A stretch of 64,000 bases of DNA from contig NZ_CAMTIG010000011.1 of the NCBI RefSeq assembly GCF_947072515.1, positions 18,821 to 82,820 of the forward strand, written 5' to 3'. This stretch comes from an uncultured Clostridium sp. (GTDB lineage: Bacteria > Bacillota > Clostridia > Clostridiales > Clostridiaceae). The notes beneath the pieces were generated by a model that saw only the letters and a program-made list of their open reading frames with translations, made no database searches and had not been told where the DNA came from. Positions 45,548-55,321 of this stretch are shown here, in pieces. Numbering within the stretch: the stretch's first letter is position 1; the number at the start of each line of letters is the position of its first letter. Both the position numbers and the translations under genes were made by a program.

Positions 45548-46144
45548 ATGGAGTATAAATCAACTATAAAATCTAGACCATACTTATATAAAGAAACTAA
45601 AAAGTCTATAAGCCTTATAAATAAAGGGTTAGATGTTGATGATATAAAAAATAAATCTCTTGAAGATAATATTTTCCAACTAGAAAGTGAAGCCAGAAAG
45701 AAGGAAGTTGCATCAATAATTATTGCAAGGTTAAAAGATTTAGATAGATACATTATAGAGAAAATTGAAGATAGTAATATAGAAACATCAAAGGTTTTAG
45801 TTTTATATGCAATAGTTAAAACAGATAGATTGTTTTTTGAATTCATAAATGAAGTGTATAAGGAAAAAATACTATTAAAAGATTTATACATAAGAGATAA
45901 AGATTTTGGGGTATTTTTTCAAAATAAAAGAGAGCAAAGTGAAAAGGTTGCATCATGGTCAGAGTATACTTTCAAAAAATTAAAACAGGTTTATATAAGA
46001 ATATTATTTGAAAGCGGTCTTATATCAAATCAAAAAGGTGATAGAGAAATTAGAATTCCTATGATTGAAAGTGAAGTAAAGGATTACTTATATAGTATCG
46101 GAGATTGCATTTATATAAATGCAATACTTGGAATAATTAATTAG
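45548..46144 (+). CDS. brxA: BREX protein BrxA (DUF1819)
   Basis: First core gene of the BREX (bacteriophage exclusion) system, a small helical DNA-binding protein of DUF1819 type, 198 residues. Typical features are the start with SRPYLYKETKKSISLINKGL, the LEDNIFQLESEARKKEVAS stretch and the WSEYTFKKLKQVYIRILFESGL helix near the end. CGGAGGTG lies seven bases before the ATG. It is followed 22 bases later by brxB. The role of BrxA in defence is not settled. Confidence 0.9.
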   Translation: MEYKSTIKSRPYLYKETKKSISLINKGLDVDDIKNKSLEDNIFQLESEARKKEVASIIIARLKDLDRYIIEKIEDSNIETSKVLVLYAIVKTDRLFFEFINEVYKEKILLKDLYIRDKDFGVFFQNKREQSEKVASWSEYTFKKLKQVYIRILFESGLISNQKGDREIRIPMIESEVKDYLYSIGDCIYINAILGIIN

Positions 46145-46166
46145 TAAATGGGAGGGGGTTAATGAA

Positions 46167-46751
46167 ATGAAAGATATATATATAAGATTGGATGAGATAT
46201 TACCTAAAGTAGTTGAACCAGACTTTAGAAAAAACAAAGGATTAGGTAATGAAATTGGATTTTATGTATTTGATTATAATCCGGAAGAAGAGTTAGTAGT
46301 TAGAGATAGAGTCAAATTTATAAAAGAAAAGGCTAAATCAGCATATGGATTAAACATTGTTGAGTTTGATTTATATCAAATTATAATAGAAACATTAATT
46401 GAATTTGGATATTTAGAGCGCTGTTTTAAAATGGAGCAGGCTAAAGGCAGTGAGCATGTACTTTTAAAGGCAATAAAAACATGTTTAAGAATTACTGAAG
46501 ATGATGATTTGTTTTTAGAGTACATTGAATCAAGGCTTGAAGGAGCAGATATAGTATTTTTAACTGGTGTTGGCAAAGCATGGCCGATAATAAGGTCACA
46601 TACTATATTAAATAATCTTCATAGAATTGTTGAGGAGCAACCATTAGTAATGTTTTTCCCAGGTACATATGATGGGGGAACGCTTATGTTATTTAATCAA
46701 TTAAAAGATGATAATTATTATAGAGCATTTCAATTAATAGACAAATATTAA
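46167..46751 (+). CDS. brxB: BREX protein BrxB (DUF1788)
   Basis: A 194-residue DUF1788 protein, small and soluble. Recognisable features are RLDEILPKVVEPDFRKNKGL near the start, the FLTGVGKAWPIIRSHTILNN segment and the FFPGTYDGGTLMLF segment near the end, both strongly conserved in BrxB. GGGAGGGGG lies upstream of the ATG. It lies between brxA and brxC, the fixed type I order. Its biochemical function is not known. Confidence 0.92.
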   Translation: MKDIYIRLDEILPKVVEPDFRKNKGLGNEIGFYVFDYNPEEELVVRDRVKFIKEKAKSAYGLNIVEFDLYQIIIETLIEFGYLERCFKMEQAKGSEHVLLKAIKTCLRITEDDDLFLEYIESRLEGADIVFLTGVGKAWPIIRSHTILNNLHRIVEEQPLVMFFPGTYDGGTLMLFNQLKDDNYYRAFQLIDKY

Positions 46752-46770
46752 GTTGTGGGGGAATAAATTT

Positions 46771-49700
46771 ATGGACGTAAAATTAAAAGCTATGTTTTAT
46801 AAACCAATTGATAGAGATATTAAAGGGGTAATTAAAGTAGGTCAGGCTGATGATGAAAATATTAAGCAAGAATTAGAAGAATATGTTGTAACTGGAGAGT
46901 TAAATAAACATATAGATAGATTCTTTGAAGCCTATAAGACAGGGATTATAGGAAATACTGACAAGAATGGAGTTTGGATATCAGGATTTTTCGGTAGTGG
47001 TAAATCACATTTCTTAAAAATACTATCGTATCTTTTAGAGAATAAAAATATAGAGGGTAAGAAGTCTATTAATTATTTTGATGATAAGGGATTAGATAAT
47101 TTTATATTAGCCAATATGAAAGCAGCAGGAGACGTTTCAAGTGATGTAATCCTATTTAATATAGACTCAAAGTCAGATTCTAAAAGTAAATTAAATAAAG
47201 ACGCAATAGTTAATGTATTTAATAAAGTTTTCAATGAAATGCAAGGCTTTTGTGGAACTATGCCTTGGCTTGCAGATTTAGAAAGACAAATGGCTAAGGA
47301 TGGCGTTTATGAAAACTTTAAAGAAAAGTTTAAAGAAATAAGTGGTGCTGAATGGGAGAAGTGTAGATCTAATTTCTACTTTGAGGAAGATGCAATAGTA
47401 GAAGCATTAGCGGAAACAACTAAAATGAGTATTGATGCGGCTAGAAATTGGTATAACAAGGCTGAAAATAACTACTCATTAAGTATTGATGATTTCGCTA
47501 GCAAGGTAAAGGAATATTGTAATTCAAAAGGTAAGAATCATCATGTTGTATTCTTAGTTGATGAAATTGGACAATACATTGGAGATAACACTCAACTTAT
47601 GCTTAACCTTCAAACAGTTGTTGAAGATTTAGGTACTAAGTGTCAAGGAAAGTGTTGGGTTATTGTAACTTCACAAGAAGGATTAGATGAATTCACAAAA
47701 GTAAAAGGAAATGACTTCTCTAAGATTCAAGGTAGATTTAATACAAGATTATCTTTATCATCAGCCAATGTTGATGAAGTTATTAAGAAACGTATTCTTA
47801 GAAAGACAGACGGTGCTGAAAGTCATTTAAAAGTATTATATGAGCAAAAGGAATCAATAATAAAGAATCTTTTAACGTTCACTTCTGATACAGCAGAAAT
47901 GAAGTTATATAAGAATAGTGAGGATTTTGCAGAAGTATATCCTTTTATACCATATCAGTTTAACTTACTACAATCAGCCTTTAATGGAGTAAGAGAGCAT
48001 GGTGCATCAGGTAAAAGTTTATCTAAGGGAGAAAGATCTCTTTTAGGGGCTTATCAACAAGTTGCTATTGACTATATGGATAGGGATTCTAATATATTAG
48101 TTCCATTTTCAGCATTTTATAAAACTATAGAAACTTTCCTAGATTCATCAATAAGATCAGTTATTATGAACTCAGAAAAAAATGATAGATTAGATGAATT
48201 TGATGTTGAAGTATTAAAGTTATTATTCTTAGTTAAATATGTAAAAGAAGTTAAAGCAAATATAAACAACCTAGCAACATTATTAGTTGATAATATAGAT
48301 GCATCTCATAGAGATTTAACATTTAAAGTTCAAGAGTCATTAAAGAAGTTAATAAGGGAAACATTAGTACAAGAGAATGGGGAAGAGTATGTATTCCTTA
48401 CTAATGACGAACAAGATGTTAATAAAGAAATAAAAAATATGAATGTAGATAATGGGGAAGTTATACAAAAGGTTGGAGAAATTATCTTTGATGATATTTA
48501 TAAAGATAATAAATATAACTACTCTAAAAAATATATGTTTACATTCAATAAGATAGTTGATGATAGAACAAGAGGTCCACAAAATAATGAAATAGGAGTT
48601 AGAATAACAACTGCTAACTTTGATTTAATAGGTGGAGGTGGTACTTCGCAAAGTGAATTAAAACAACTATCTATTAGAGAAAATAATGTAATAGTTAATA
48701 TCTCAAAAGATGTTAATTATTTAGATGAAATTGAAAATGTGTTAAAGATAGATGCATATCTAAGATTAAAAGGTGGTTCAAAGTCAACTTCTACTATAGA
48801 GGATATCAAAACTAAGAAGAGTAGAGAAAGAGAAGATAGGCTAAAGAGAGCAAAACTTTTAATTGAAGAAGCAGTAAGAACAGCAGAAATTTATGTTAAT
48901 GGAAGTCTTTTAGATATAAAAGAAAAAGGTGCTATAGATAGAATCAATGAAGGATTAAAAGCATTAATAGATTCTAAGTACAACAAATTGAATTATATAA
49001 AGGAATTTAAAGAAACTACAAAGGATTTATTTGATATCATAGATGCTAAGTTAGTTAAAATGACTATGGTAGATGTAGAACCTAATAGACTTGCAATAGA
49101 TGAAATAAAAACACATATAGAAACAAGTACATCAAGAAACCTTCAAGTAACTGTTAAAAGTGTTATAAGTAAGTTCTCAAATGCTCCATATGGATGGAAA
49201 GAGATAGATATTCAAGGAGTAGTAGTAACATTGTTTAAAAAGCAGGATATAAAGGGTGTTTTAAACAATGAAGTATTATCACCTAATAATAGAGATGTGG
49301 TTAACTATGTTACTAAGAGAGATTATGTAGATAGAGTTATTTTAAAGACTAGAGAGAAAGTTCCAACTAAGTATATAGAAGCATTAAAGGACTTAAATAA
49401 AGATTTATTTGGTTATTCATCTATGCCAAGTGATGAAGATGGAATGATGAGTAACTTTATATCACAGTGTGAGTCAGAATTGCACAGGATAGAAATAATG
49501 CTTAATAACTTTACTGTAACAAGCAAATATCCAGGAGAAGTTATATTAAAAGATGGAATGAAGATCTTTAAAGAAGTTATAGAAATTAGGGATACATTAG
49601 AGTTTTTTAAGAGAGTTTATGATTTAGAAGGAGACTTCTTAGATTATGTAGATAAGATTGATAACATAAAGGGATTCTTCTTTAAGAAGGAAAATGGAAC

Positions 49701-50427
49701 TATTGATACTTCTTCTAAAGGAGAACAAAGATTAATATTCGATAGTGCAATAGAAAAGTTAAGAAATTATGATGAAAACAAAGAATATATAGTAAATGAT
49801 GAAATTAAGGAAATAGTTGAAGAGATAAAGACTATTTTAAGAATGAAAGAGCCATACTCTAAAATACCAACTATTCCATTATTAATAGAAAAGTATAATA
49901 ATAAAATTTTATCATTATTAGAAGAAGAAAGTATTCCTGTTCTTGGATTTATTCAAACATGTAAGAAAGAAGTTATAGAAACTTTAGAAAACTATGATTT
50001 TAAGAATAAGTTCTTTAACGGAATAAATGAAGAGTTTAACAACTTAAGAACTAGAACTGAAAAGGCAAGTAGTTTTGCTGTTCTTTCATCAATGTCAGAC
50101 CTTTCAGATAAGTTAAAATTAAAGTGGATTAAAGAAATATTAGCAGAAGATGAAAGACAAAGGTTATTAAAGGCAAAAGAAATTGAGTTAGCAAATAGTA
50201 TTAAAAATCCTTCTGGAGCAATAGAAGGAAATGATACAGGTTATGTTGCAGATCCAGTTAAACCTGAGCCAGAGGTAGTAATAAAAACTAAAACTTTAAG
50301 TATGAGAGAATTAGTTAGAGGACAGAAAGTTATTAAAAATACTACTGATATAGATGAAGTTGTTGAAGCATTAAGAAAGAAATTAGAAGAAGAGTTAGAG
50401 AAGGATACTATTATAAGTCTAATATAA
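46771..50427 (+). CDS. brxC: BREX P-loop ATPase BrxC
   Basis: Large ATPase of the BREX complex, 1218 residues, essential for defence in studied systems. Walker A is GFFGSGKS at about residues 72-79 and Walker B is VVFLVDEIGQY at about 256-266, followed by an arginine-bearing TSQEGLDEF segment. The remainder is long and mostly helical (DUF499-type), ending in a Lys/Glu-rich tail. The ATG at 46771 with GTGGGGGA upstream is preferred over an in-frame TTG at 46753. It is followed by an unusual 170-base spacer before pglX. Confidence 0.95.
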   Translation: MDVKLKAMFYKPIDRDIKGVIKVGQADDENIKQELEEYVVTGELNKHIDRFFEAYKTGIIGNTDKNGVWISGFFGSGKSHFLKILSYLLENKNIEGKKSINYFDDKGLDNFILANMKAAGDVSSDVILFNIDSKSDSKSKLNKDAIVNVFNKVFNEMQGFCGTMPWLADLERQMAKDGVYENFKEKFKEISGAEWEKCRSNFYFEEDAIVEALAETTKMSIDAARNWYNKAENNYSLSIDDFASKVKEYCNSKGKNHHVVFLVDEIGQYIGDNTQLMLNLQTVVEDLGTKCQGKCWVIVTSQEGLDEFTKVKGNDFSKIQGRFNTRLSLSSANVDEVIKKRILRKTDGAESHLKVLYEQKESIIKNLLTFTSDTAEMKLYKNSEDFAEVYPFIPYQFNLLQSAFNGVREHGASGKSLSKGERSLLGAYQQVAIDYMDRDSNILVPFSAFYKTIETFLDSSIRSVIMNSEKNDRLDEFDVEVLKLLFLVKYVKEVKANINNLATLLVDNIDASHRDLTFKVQESLKKLIRETLVQENGEEYVFLTNDEQDVNKEIKNMNVDNGEVIQKVGEIIFDDIYKDNKYNYSKKYMFTFNKIVDDRTRGPQNNEIGVRITTANFDLIGGGGTSQSELKQLSIRENNVIVNISKDVNYLDEIENVLKIDAYLRLKGGSKSTSTIEDIKTKKSREREDRLKRAKLLIEEAVRTAEIYVNGSLLDIKEKGAIDRINEGLKALIDSKYNKLNYIKEFKETTKDLFDIIDAKLVKMTMVDVEPNRLAIDEIKTHIETSTSRNLQVTVKSVISKFSNAPYGWKEIDIQGVVVTLFKKQDIKGVLNNEVLSPNNRDVVNYVTKRDYVDRVILKTREKVPTKYIEALKDLNKDLFGYSSMPSDEDGMMSNFISQCESELHRIEIMLNNFTVTSKYPGEVILKDGMKIFKEVIEIRDTLEFFKRVYDLEGDFLDYVDKIDNIKGFFFKKENGTIDTSSKGEQRLIFDSAIEKLRNYDENKEYIVNDEIKEIVEEIKTILRMKEPYSKIPTIPLLIEKYNNKILSLLEEESIPVLGFIQTCKKEVIETLENYDFKNKFFNGINEEFNNLRTRTEKASSFAVLSSMSDLSDKLKLKWIKEILAEDERQRLLKAKEIELANSIKNPSGAIEGNDTGYVADPVKPEPEVVIKTKTLSMRELVRGQKVIKNTTDIDEVVEALRKKLEEELEKDTIISLI

Positions 50428-50597
50428 GTGAACATCTAAATCTTAAGTGAGAATCTAAATTTTAATTTAGTTATTCGAACATACCTACTTGGTGGATTTA
50501 GTAATGTGAACTTACTCAGCGAACGTATGTGAGTCGAGTTACAAATATAAATAGGGAAGTAGGTACTTCCCTTATTTAATGTGAAAGGATTGTAAAG
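50428..50597 (+). other. Structured 170-base spacer between brxC and pglX
   Basis: The spacer contains GGGAAGTA-GG-TACTTCCC (50554-50571) followed by TTATTT, a likely weak terminator or attenuator, and ACTCA / TGAGT arms around GCGAACGTATG (about 50514-50534). Parts are visibly less AT-rich than the rest of the island. A variant GAACATACCTACTT occurs at about 50478-50491 and again in altered form as GAACGTATG. No coding frame with a ribosome site fits. It could be an RNA element setting the brxC/pglX ratio or the scar of a lost gene. Confidence 0.5.
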
Positions 50598-53500
50598 ATG
50601 GATAAGAATAGAATAAAATCTTTTGCTATTTGGGCAAGAAGAAGTTTAATTAAGTCGGTAAGCGAAAAAGCATATAGTATTGGAGTATATGAAGATAAGG
50701 TATTAGAAGCAACTGCTGTACAAGGTGGATTTAAGTTAGAAGGAAAAGAAGAGATATTTACGCTTTCAAAGAAGGATAGAGATACTTTAGTTAAGCAAGT
50801 TAATGAAAAGGGATTTGAGCAAGTAATGGAAGAAGTTGCATATACTTGGTTCAATAGATTTATGGGATTAAGATATATGGAGGTTAATGATTATCTTCCA
50901 ACAGGAGTTAGAATACTTTCATCAGAAGTTGAGGGGAAAAAAGAACCTGATGTATTAACTAAGGTATCGGAAATAATAGATGAATTAAATTTAAATGTTA
51001 ATGAAATATATGATCTTTTAGATACAGGTGATACATTAGATAGAGAAAAAGCATATAGAATTATTCTAGTTAAACAATGTAATGAACTAGGAAAAATAAT
51101 ACCTCAAATGTTTGAGAAAATAAGTGATTATACAGAACTTTTATTACCAGATAACCTACTAGAACAAGGTTCTGTTATAAGAAGAATGGTTGAGGATATA
51201 GAAGAATCAGATTGGCGTGAAGAAGTAGAAATAATAGGCTGGATGTACCAATACTATATTTCAGAAAAGAAGGATGAAGTTTTTGCAGCCTTAAAGAAAA
51301 ATATAAAAATAACAAAAGAAAATATACCAGCAGCAACTCAATTGTTTACTCCAAAATGGATTGTTAAATATATGGTGGAAAATTCATTAGGAAGACTATG
51401 GCTAGAAGGACATCCAAATGAAGAACTACAAAAAGAGTTTAAATATTACCTAGAAGAAGCAGAACAAGAGCCGGACGTTAAAGAAGAGTTGAAAAAAATA
51501 AGAGAACAACATGCAAAACTAAACCCAGAAGATATAAAAGTTTTAGATCCATGCATGGGGTCAGGTCATATTTTAGTTTATGCCTTTGATGTTCTTTATG
51601 AAATATATAAAACAGCAGGATATTCTGAAAGAGAAATACCGAGGATGATACTAGAAAATAACCTATATGGCTTAGATATAGACGATAGAGCAGCACAATT
51701 AGCATCATTTGCATTAATAATGAAGGCTAGACATTACAATAGAAGATTGTTTAGAGAGATTGAAAGAGAATATTTAGAACTTAATATATGTTCAATACAA
51801 GAAAGTAATAGTATTCATAAGGAAGCAATAGATTATTTCTGTAGTTTAGAAACTGGATTAGATAATGATGATTTAGAAAATGACTTAGAATATCTATGGT
51901 CAACATTCACTGATGCTAAGGAATATGGTTCAATAATTGAAGTTGAAAAAGTAAACTTTGAAGCATTAAACCAGAGATTAAAAGAAATAGAACAAGAAGA
52001 TAATTTAATGTTTGGTGATTATAGAGTAATGCTTTTAGAAAGAGTACCTATGCTTATTAAACAGGCTGAGATAATGAGTAGAAAATATGAAGTTTGTATT
52101 ACTAACCCTCCGTATATGGGTAATAATGGTATGGAGAAAGGGCTGTTGGAGTATGCAAAAAAAAGGTATCCAAATAGTAAAGCAGACTTATTTGCAATGT
52201 TTATTGAAAAATGTGGAAAGTTAACGAAAGATAACTACTATCAGGCTATGATTACACAACAAACATGGATGTTTTTATCAACATATGAGAAATTAAGGAA
52301 GAGCATTTTAAATGATGATATTATAAATATGATTCATCTTGGACCTAGGGCATTTGAGGAAATTGGAGGAGAAGTAGTACAAACAACATCATTTGTTTTA
52401 AGAAAATCTAATGTAGATAAATTTGTTTCTTCATTTGTTAGACTTGTTGAATATACTAATCAAAAGTTAAAAGAAGAAAATTATAGAAATGAAAAGTGTT
52501 TATATCTTTTTGAAAAAAGATATATTTATATGATACCTGGTAATACATTTGCATATTGGATTTCTAGAAAGTTATTAGAAGTATTTAGTAAATCGATTAG
52601 TTTAAGTTCGATTACAGAACCAAAGAGTGGTTTATCAACAACGGATAACAATAGATTTTTAAGATTATGGCATGAACCATTATGGGAAAAAATAAACTTA
52701 TATCAAAGTAATTATGAGCAAACCAATGGCAAATTCTTTCCTTATAGCAAAGGTGGAGAATTTAGAAGATGGTATGGGAATTTAACTTATGTAGTAAATT
52801 GGGAAAATGATGGTAGTGAAATAAGAAAGGCTGCTATAGGGGCAAGTGGAGGACGTGTAGTTAATCCACAGTTATATTTTAAAGAGTATATAACTTGGAC
52901 AAAAATTTCAACAGGATATTTTTCAATGAGATATTTCCCAAAAGGTACTATTTTTTCAGATGCAGGAGGTTCATTATTTTCTGATATGAATTTAGAATTG
53001 TTAGGATTTGCCAATACTAAAGTTTGCCAAGCATTTCTTAATATTATTAATCAAACACTTAATTATGTCGTGGGAAGTATCTCAAAATTACCATTATTGA
53101 ATTTTAATGGATACGATATTGTTAAAATTGTTAATTATAATATAAGAATATCAAAAAATGATTGGGATTCATTTGAAACTTCATGGGACTTTAAAGTTCA
53201 TCCATTGTTAAAATTATTAGATGAGGGTGAACAATATAGTTTAAATGCTATATTTTCTATTTGGGAAACTGAATGTGAGGAGAATTTTGAGCAGTTAAAA
53301 TATAATGAAGAAGAGTTAAATAGAATATTTATTGATATTTATGGGCTACAAGATGAATTAACACCAGAGGTAGATGATAAAGATGTTACTATAAGAAAAG
53401 CAGATAGAGAAAGAGATATTAAGTCATTTATTTCTTATGCTGTTGGTTGTATGCTAGGTAGATATTCTATAGATAGCGAAGGTCTTATTTATGCAGGTGG

Positions 53501-54239
53501 AAACTTTAATGATAAGTGGAATTTGGGAGAAGGTAAGGTTAGAAAAATAGAAAAAGATGCAGATGGGAATATAATATCTGATTCATGGGTGAATTCTAGA
53601 TTTACGCCTGATAGGGAAAATATTATTCCTATTACAGAGGATGAGTATTTTGAAGATGATATAGTTACGAGATTTATTGAGTTTGTAAGAACTGTTTATG
53701 GAGAAGAAACATTAGAAGAAAATTTAGACTTTATTGCTGATTCAATAGGAAGAAAAGCATCTGAAACATCTAGACAGGCAATAAGAAGATACTTTATTAA
53801 AGATTTCTATAAGGATCATTTAAAGATTTATCAAAAGAGGCCTATATATTGGATGTTTGAGTCAGGTAAGAATGATGGATTTAAGTGTTTAGTTTATATG
53901 CATAGATATAATGAACAAACAGTTGCTAAGGTTAGAACTGATTACATTCATACATTACAAAGAAAATATGAAGCAGAAATTAATAGGCTTCAGTTAGTAG
54001 TAGATTCAGAAGAGTATACAGCAAAGGATAGAACTACTGCAAAAAAGAAGATAGATAGAATATCTAAACAAATAGAAGAGTGTAGAGAGTATGACCAAGT
54101 AGTTGCATATTTAGCAAATGAAAAGATATCTATTGATTTAGATGATGGGGTAAAAGTAAATTATGCTAAGTTCCAAGATATTAAGGTAATAAATTCAAAA
54201 GGAAAAGAAATTAAAATGAATTTATTAGCAAAGATTTAA
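50598..54239 (+). CDS. pglX: BREX adenine-specific DNA methyltransferase PglX (BrxX)
   Basis: S-adenosylmethionine-dependent N6-adenine methyltransferase that marks host DNA at a short non-palindromic site so that BREX spares it. It has 1213 residues. SAM motif I is LDPCMGSGHILVYAFD (about 316-331) and the catalytic motif IV is NPPY at about 503-506. A large C-terminal target-recognition and helical region follows, including two coiled coils near the end. The start has AAAGGA ten bases upstream. The target sequence cannot be predicted by eye. Both motifs are intact. Confidence 0.95.
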   Translation: MDKNRIKSFAIWARRSLIKSVSEKAYSIGVYEDKVLEATAVQGGFKLEGKEEIFTLSKKDRDTLVKQVNEKGFEQVMEEVAYTWFNRFMGLRYMEVNDYLPTGVRILSSEVEGKKEPDVLTKVSEIIDELNLNVNEIYDLLDTGDTLDREKAYRIILVKQCNELGKIIPQMFEKISDYTELLLPDNLLEQGSVIRRMVEDIEESDWREEVEIIGWMYQYYISEKKDEVFAALKKNIKITKENIPAATQLFTPKWIVKYMVENSLGRLWLEGHPNEELQKEFKYYLEEAEQEPDVKEELKKIREQHAKLNPEDIKVLDPCMGSGHILVYAFDVLYEIYKTAGYSEREIPRMILENNLYGLDIDDRAAQLASFALIMKARHYNRRLFREIEREYLELNICSIQESNSIHKEAIDYFCSLETGLDNDDLENDLEYLWSTFTDAKEYGSIIEVEKVNFEALNQRLKEIEQEDNLMFGDYRVMLLERVPMLIKQAEIMSRKYEVCITNPPYMGNNGMEKGLLEYAKKRYPNSKADLFAMFIEKCGKLTKDNYYQAMITQQTWMFLSTYEKLRKSILNDDIINMIHLGPRAFEEIGGEVVQTTSFVLRKSNVDKFVSSFVRLVEYTNQKLKEENYRNEKCLYLFEKRYIYMIPGNTFAYWISRKLLEVFSKSISLSSITEPKSGLSTTDNNRFLRLWHEPLWEKINLYQSNYEQTNGKFFPYSKGGEFRRWYGNLTYVVNWENDGSEIRKAAIGASGGRVVNPQLYFKEYITWTKISTGYFSMRYFPKGTIFSDAGGSLFSDMNLELLGFANTKVCQAFLNIINQTLNYVVGSISKLPLLNFNGYDIVKIVNYNIRISKNDWDSFETSWDFKVHPLLKLLDEGEQYSLNAIFSIWETECEENFEQLKYNEEELNRIFIDIYGLQDELTPEVDDKDVTIRKADRERDIKSFISYAVGCMLGRYSIDSEGLIYAGGNFNDKWNLGEGKVRKIEKDADGNIISDSWVNSRFTPDRENIIPITEDEYFEDDIVTRFIEFVRTVYGEETLEENLDFIADSIGRKASETSRQAIRRYFIKDFYKDHLKIYQKRPIYWMFESGKNDGFKCLVYMHRYNEQTVAKVRTDYIHTLQRKYEAEINRLQLVVDSEEYTAKDRTTAKKKIDRISKQIEECREYDQVVAYLANEKISIDLDDGVKVNYAKFQDIKVINSKGKEIKMNLLAKI

Positions 54240-54248
54240 AACTTAATA

Positions 54249-54275
54249 TGGGGTGAGATAATATTTCACCTCATG
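54249..54275 (+). repeat. Hairpin after pglX
   Basis: GGGGTGAGATA pairs with TATTTCACCTC around a short centre, followed by TGCTATTTTTTAC. It lies between the pglX stop and the next gene inside the operon and could act as a weak terminator or stabiliser. Confidence 0.55.
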
Positions 54276-54296
54276 CTATTTTTTACAGGGGGGAAG

Positions 54297-55304
54297 ATGG
54301 AGTATTTTATAGAGGGGTTAAAAGAATTTCTAACATATGATTTATTAAGAACGTTGTTTATAGAGAGTTTTAAAGCAGGTATTACTTTATTATTTGCATA
54401 CATAAGTTTTAGATTTTTTCAAAATTATAAAGAAAAGAGTCAAAATAATAAGGTTTATATAAAAATGTTAAAACTTAATGATGATATAAGAAGAAATATT
54501 GAGAAGATATATGAAGTACTAGAATTATATAAAGAAGGTGAAAGACTTCAAGGTAATCTAAAGATACAATGTTCAAACGAAGTATACTATTATGATATCG
54601 CTCACAAGATAAGTGAGATAATAAATTTATATTATATTGATAGATCATATATAGATTTTTATCAAGAATTAGTTGAAGTATACTATTTTGATAGATATCC
54701 TATTCAAAGCATTGCAGAAATGTCAAATGAAATTGAATATATAAAACAAGGAACATGTGATCCAGAGGAAATAGCAATAGCAGAAAATGAGTTGGACTAT
54801 ATTGCAAAGAAAGATATATTTAATGATTTGAAAGAATTATATGATTTAATATCTAAGGCAGATAAGGAAAAGAAACTTGATAAAGTCAATTGCAAGTTAT
54901 TTAAATTTAATAATAAAGAAGTAAGTGCAAAAAATAAAGAGTTAGATGAATTTTGTCAAGAAATATTTCTTAGAAACAAAACAATTAATGAAATAAAAGA
55001 AAAATATAAGAGATATAATTTTTTAGTAGGCAAAGTAATAACTAATGATAAAAAAGAAAATATAAAATTGAATTTTAAAAGATTTACTGATAGTGATGGA
55101 GTGTTATCTGAATATAATGCAGAATTTTATTTTAGGATAGAAGATATATTAGAAAAATATAATAATAAAGAGATATTATTAAATGATAGAAATATCTTAG
55201 AGAATACGTGTAAAGAGTTAGAGCAATATAAGTGTGATGTTGAAAAAGAAATAAATATAATTAAAAAGAAGATTGATTCGACTAAACGCTTTTTTGGAAG
55301 ATAA
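54297..55304 (+). CDS. BREX-embedded membrane-anchored coiled-coil protein, unknown
   Basis: A 335-residue protein that is not a standard BREX component. Residues 15-40 (LRTLFIESFKAGITLLFAYI) form one N-terminal membrane helix. The rest is charged and mostly helical, with predicted coiled coils near 60-85 and at the C-terminus (KELEQYKCDVEKEINIIKKK). No catalytic motif is visible. The ATG at 54297 with AGGGGGGAAG is chosen over an in-frame ATG at 54273 that lies within the hairpin region. Same strand and tight spacing with pglZ suggest it is part of the BREX operon. Role unknown. Confidence 0.8.
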   Translation: MEYFIEGLKEFLTYDLLRTLFIESFKAGITLLFAYISFRFFQNYKEKSQNNKVYIKMLKLNDDIRRNIEKIYEVLELYKEGERLQGNLKIQCSNEVYYYDIAHKISEIINLYYIDRSYIDFYQELVEVYYFDRYPIQSIAEMSNEIEYIKQGTCDPEEIAIAENELDYIAKKDIFNDLKELYDLISKADKEKKLDKVNCKLFKFNNKEVSAKNKELDEFCQEIFLRNKTINEIKEKYKRYNFLVGKVITNDKKENIKLNFKRFTDSDGVLSEYNAEFYFRIEDILEKYNNKEILLNDRNILENTCKELEQYKCDVEKEINIIKKKIDSTKRFFGR

Positions 55305-55321
55305 ATTAAAGAGGTGAGCAA

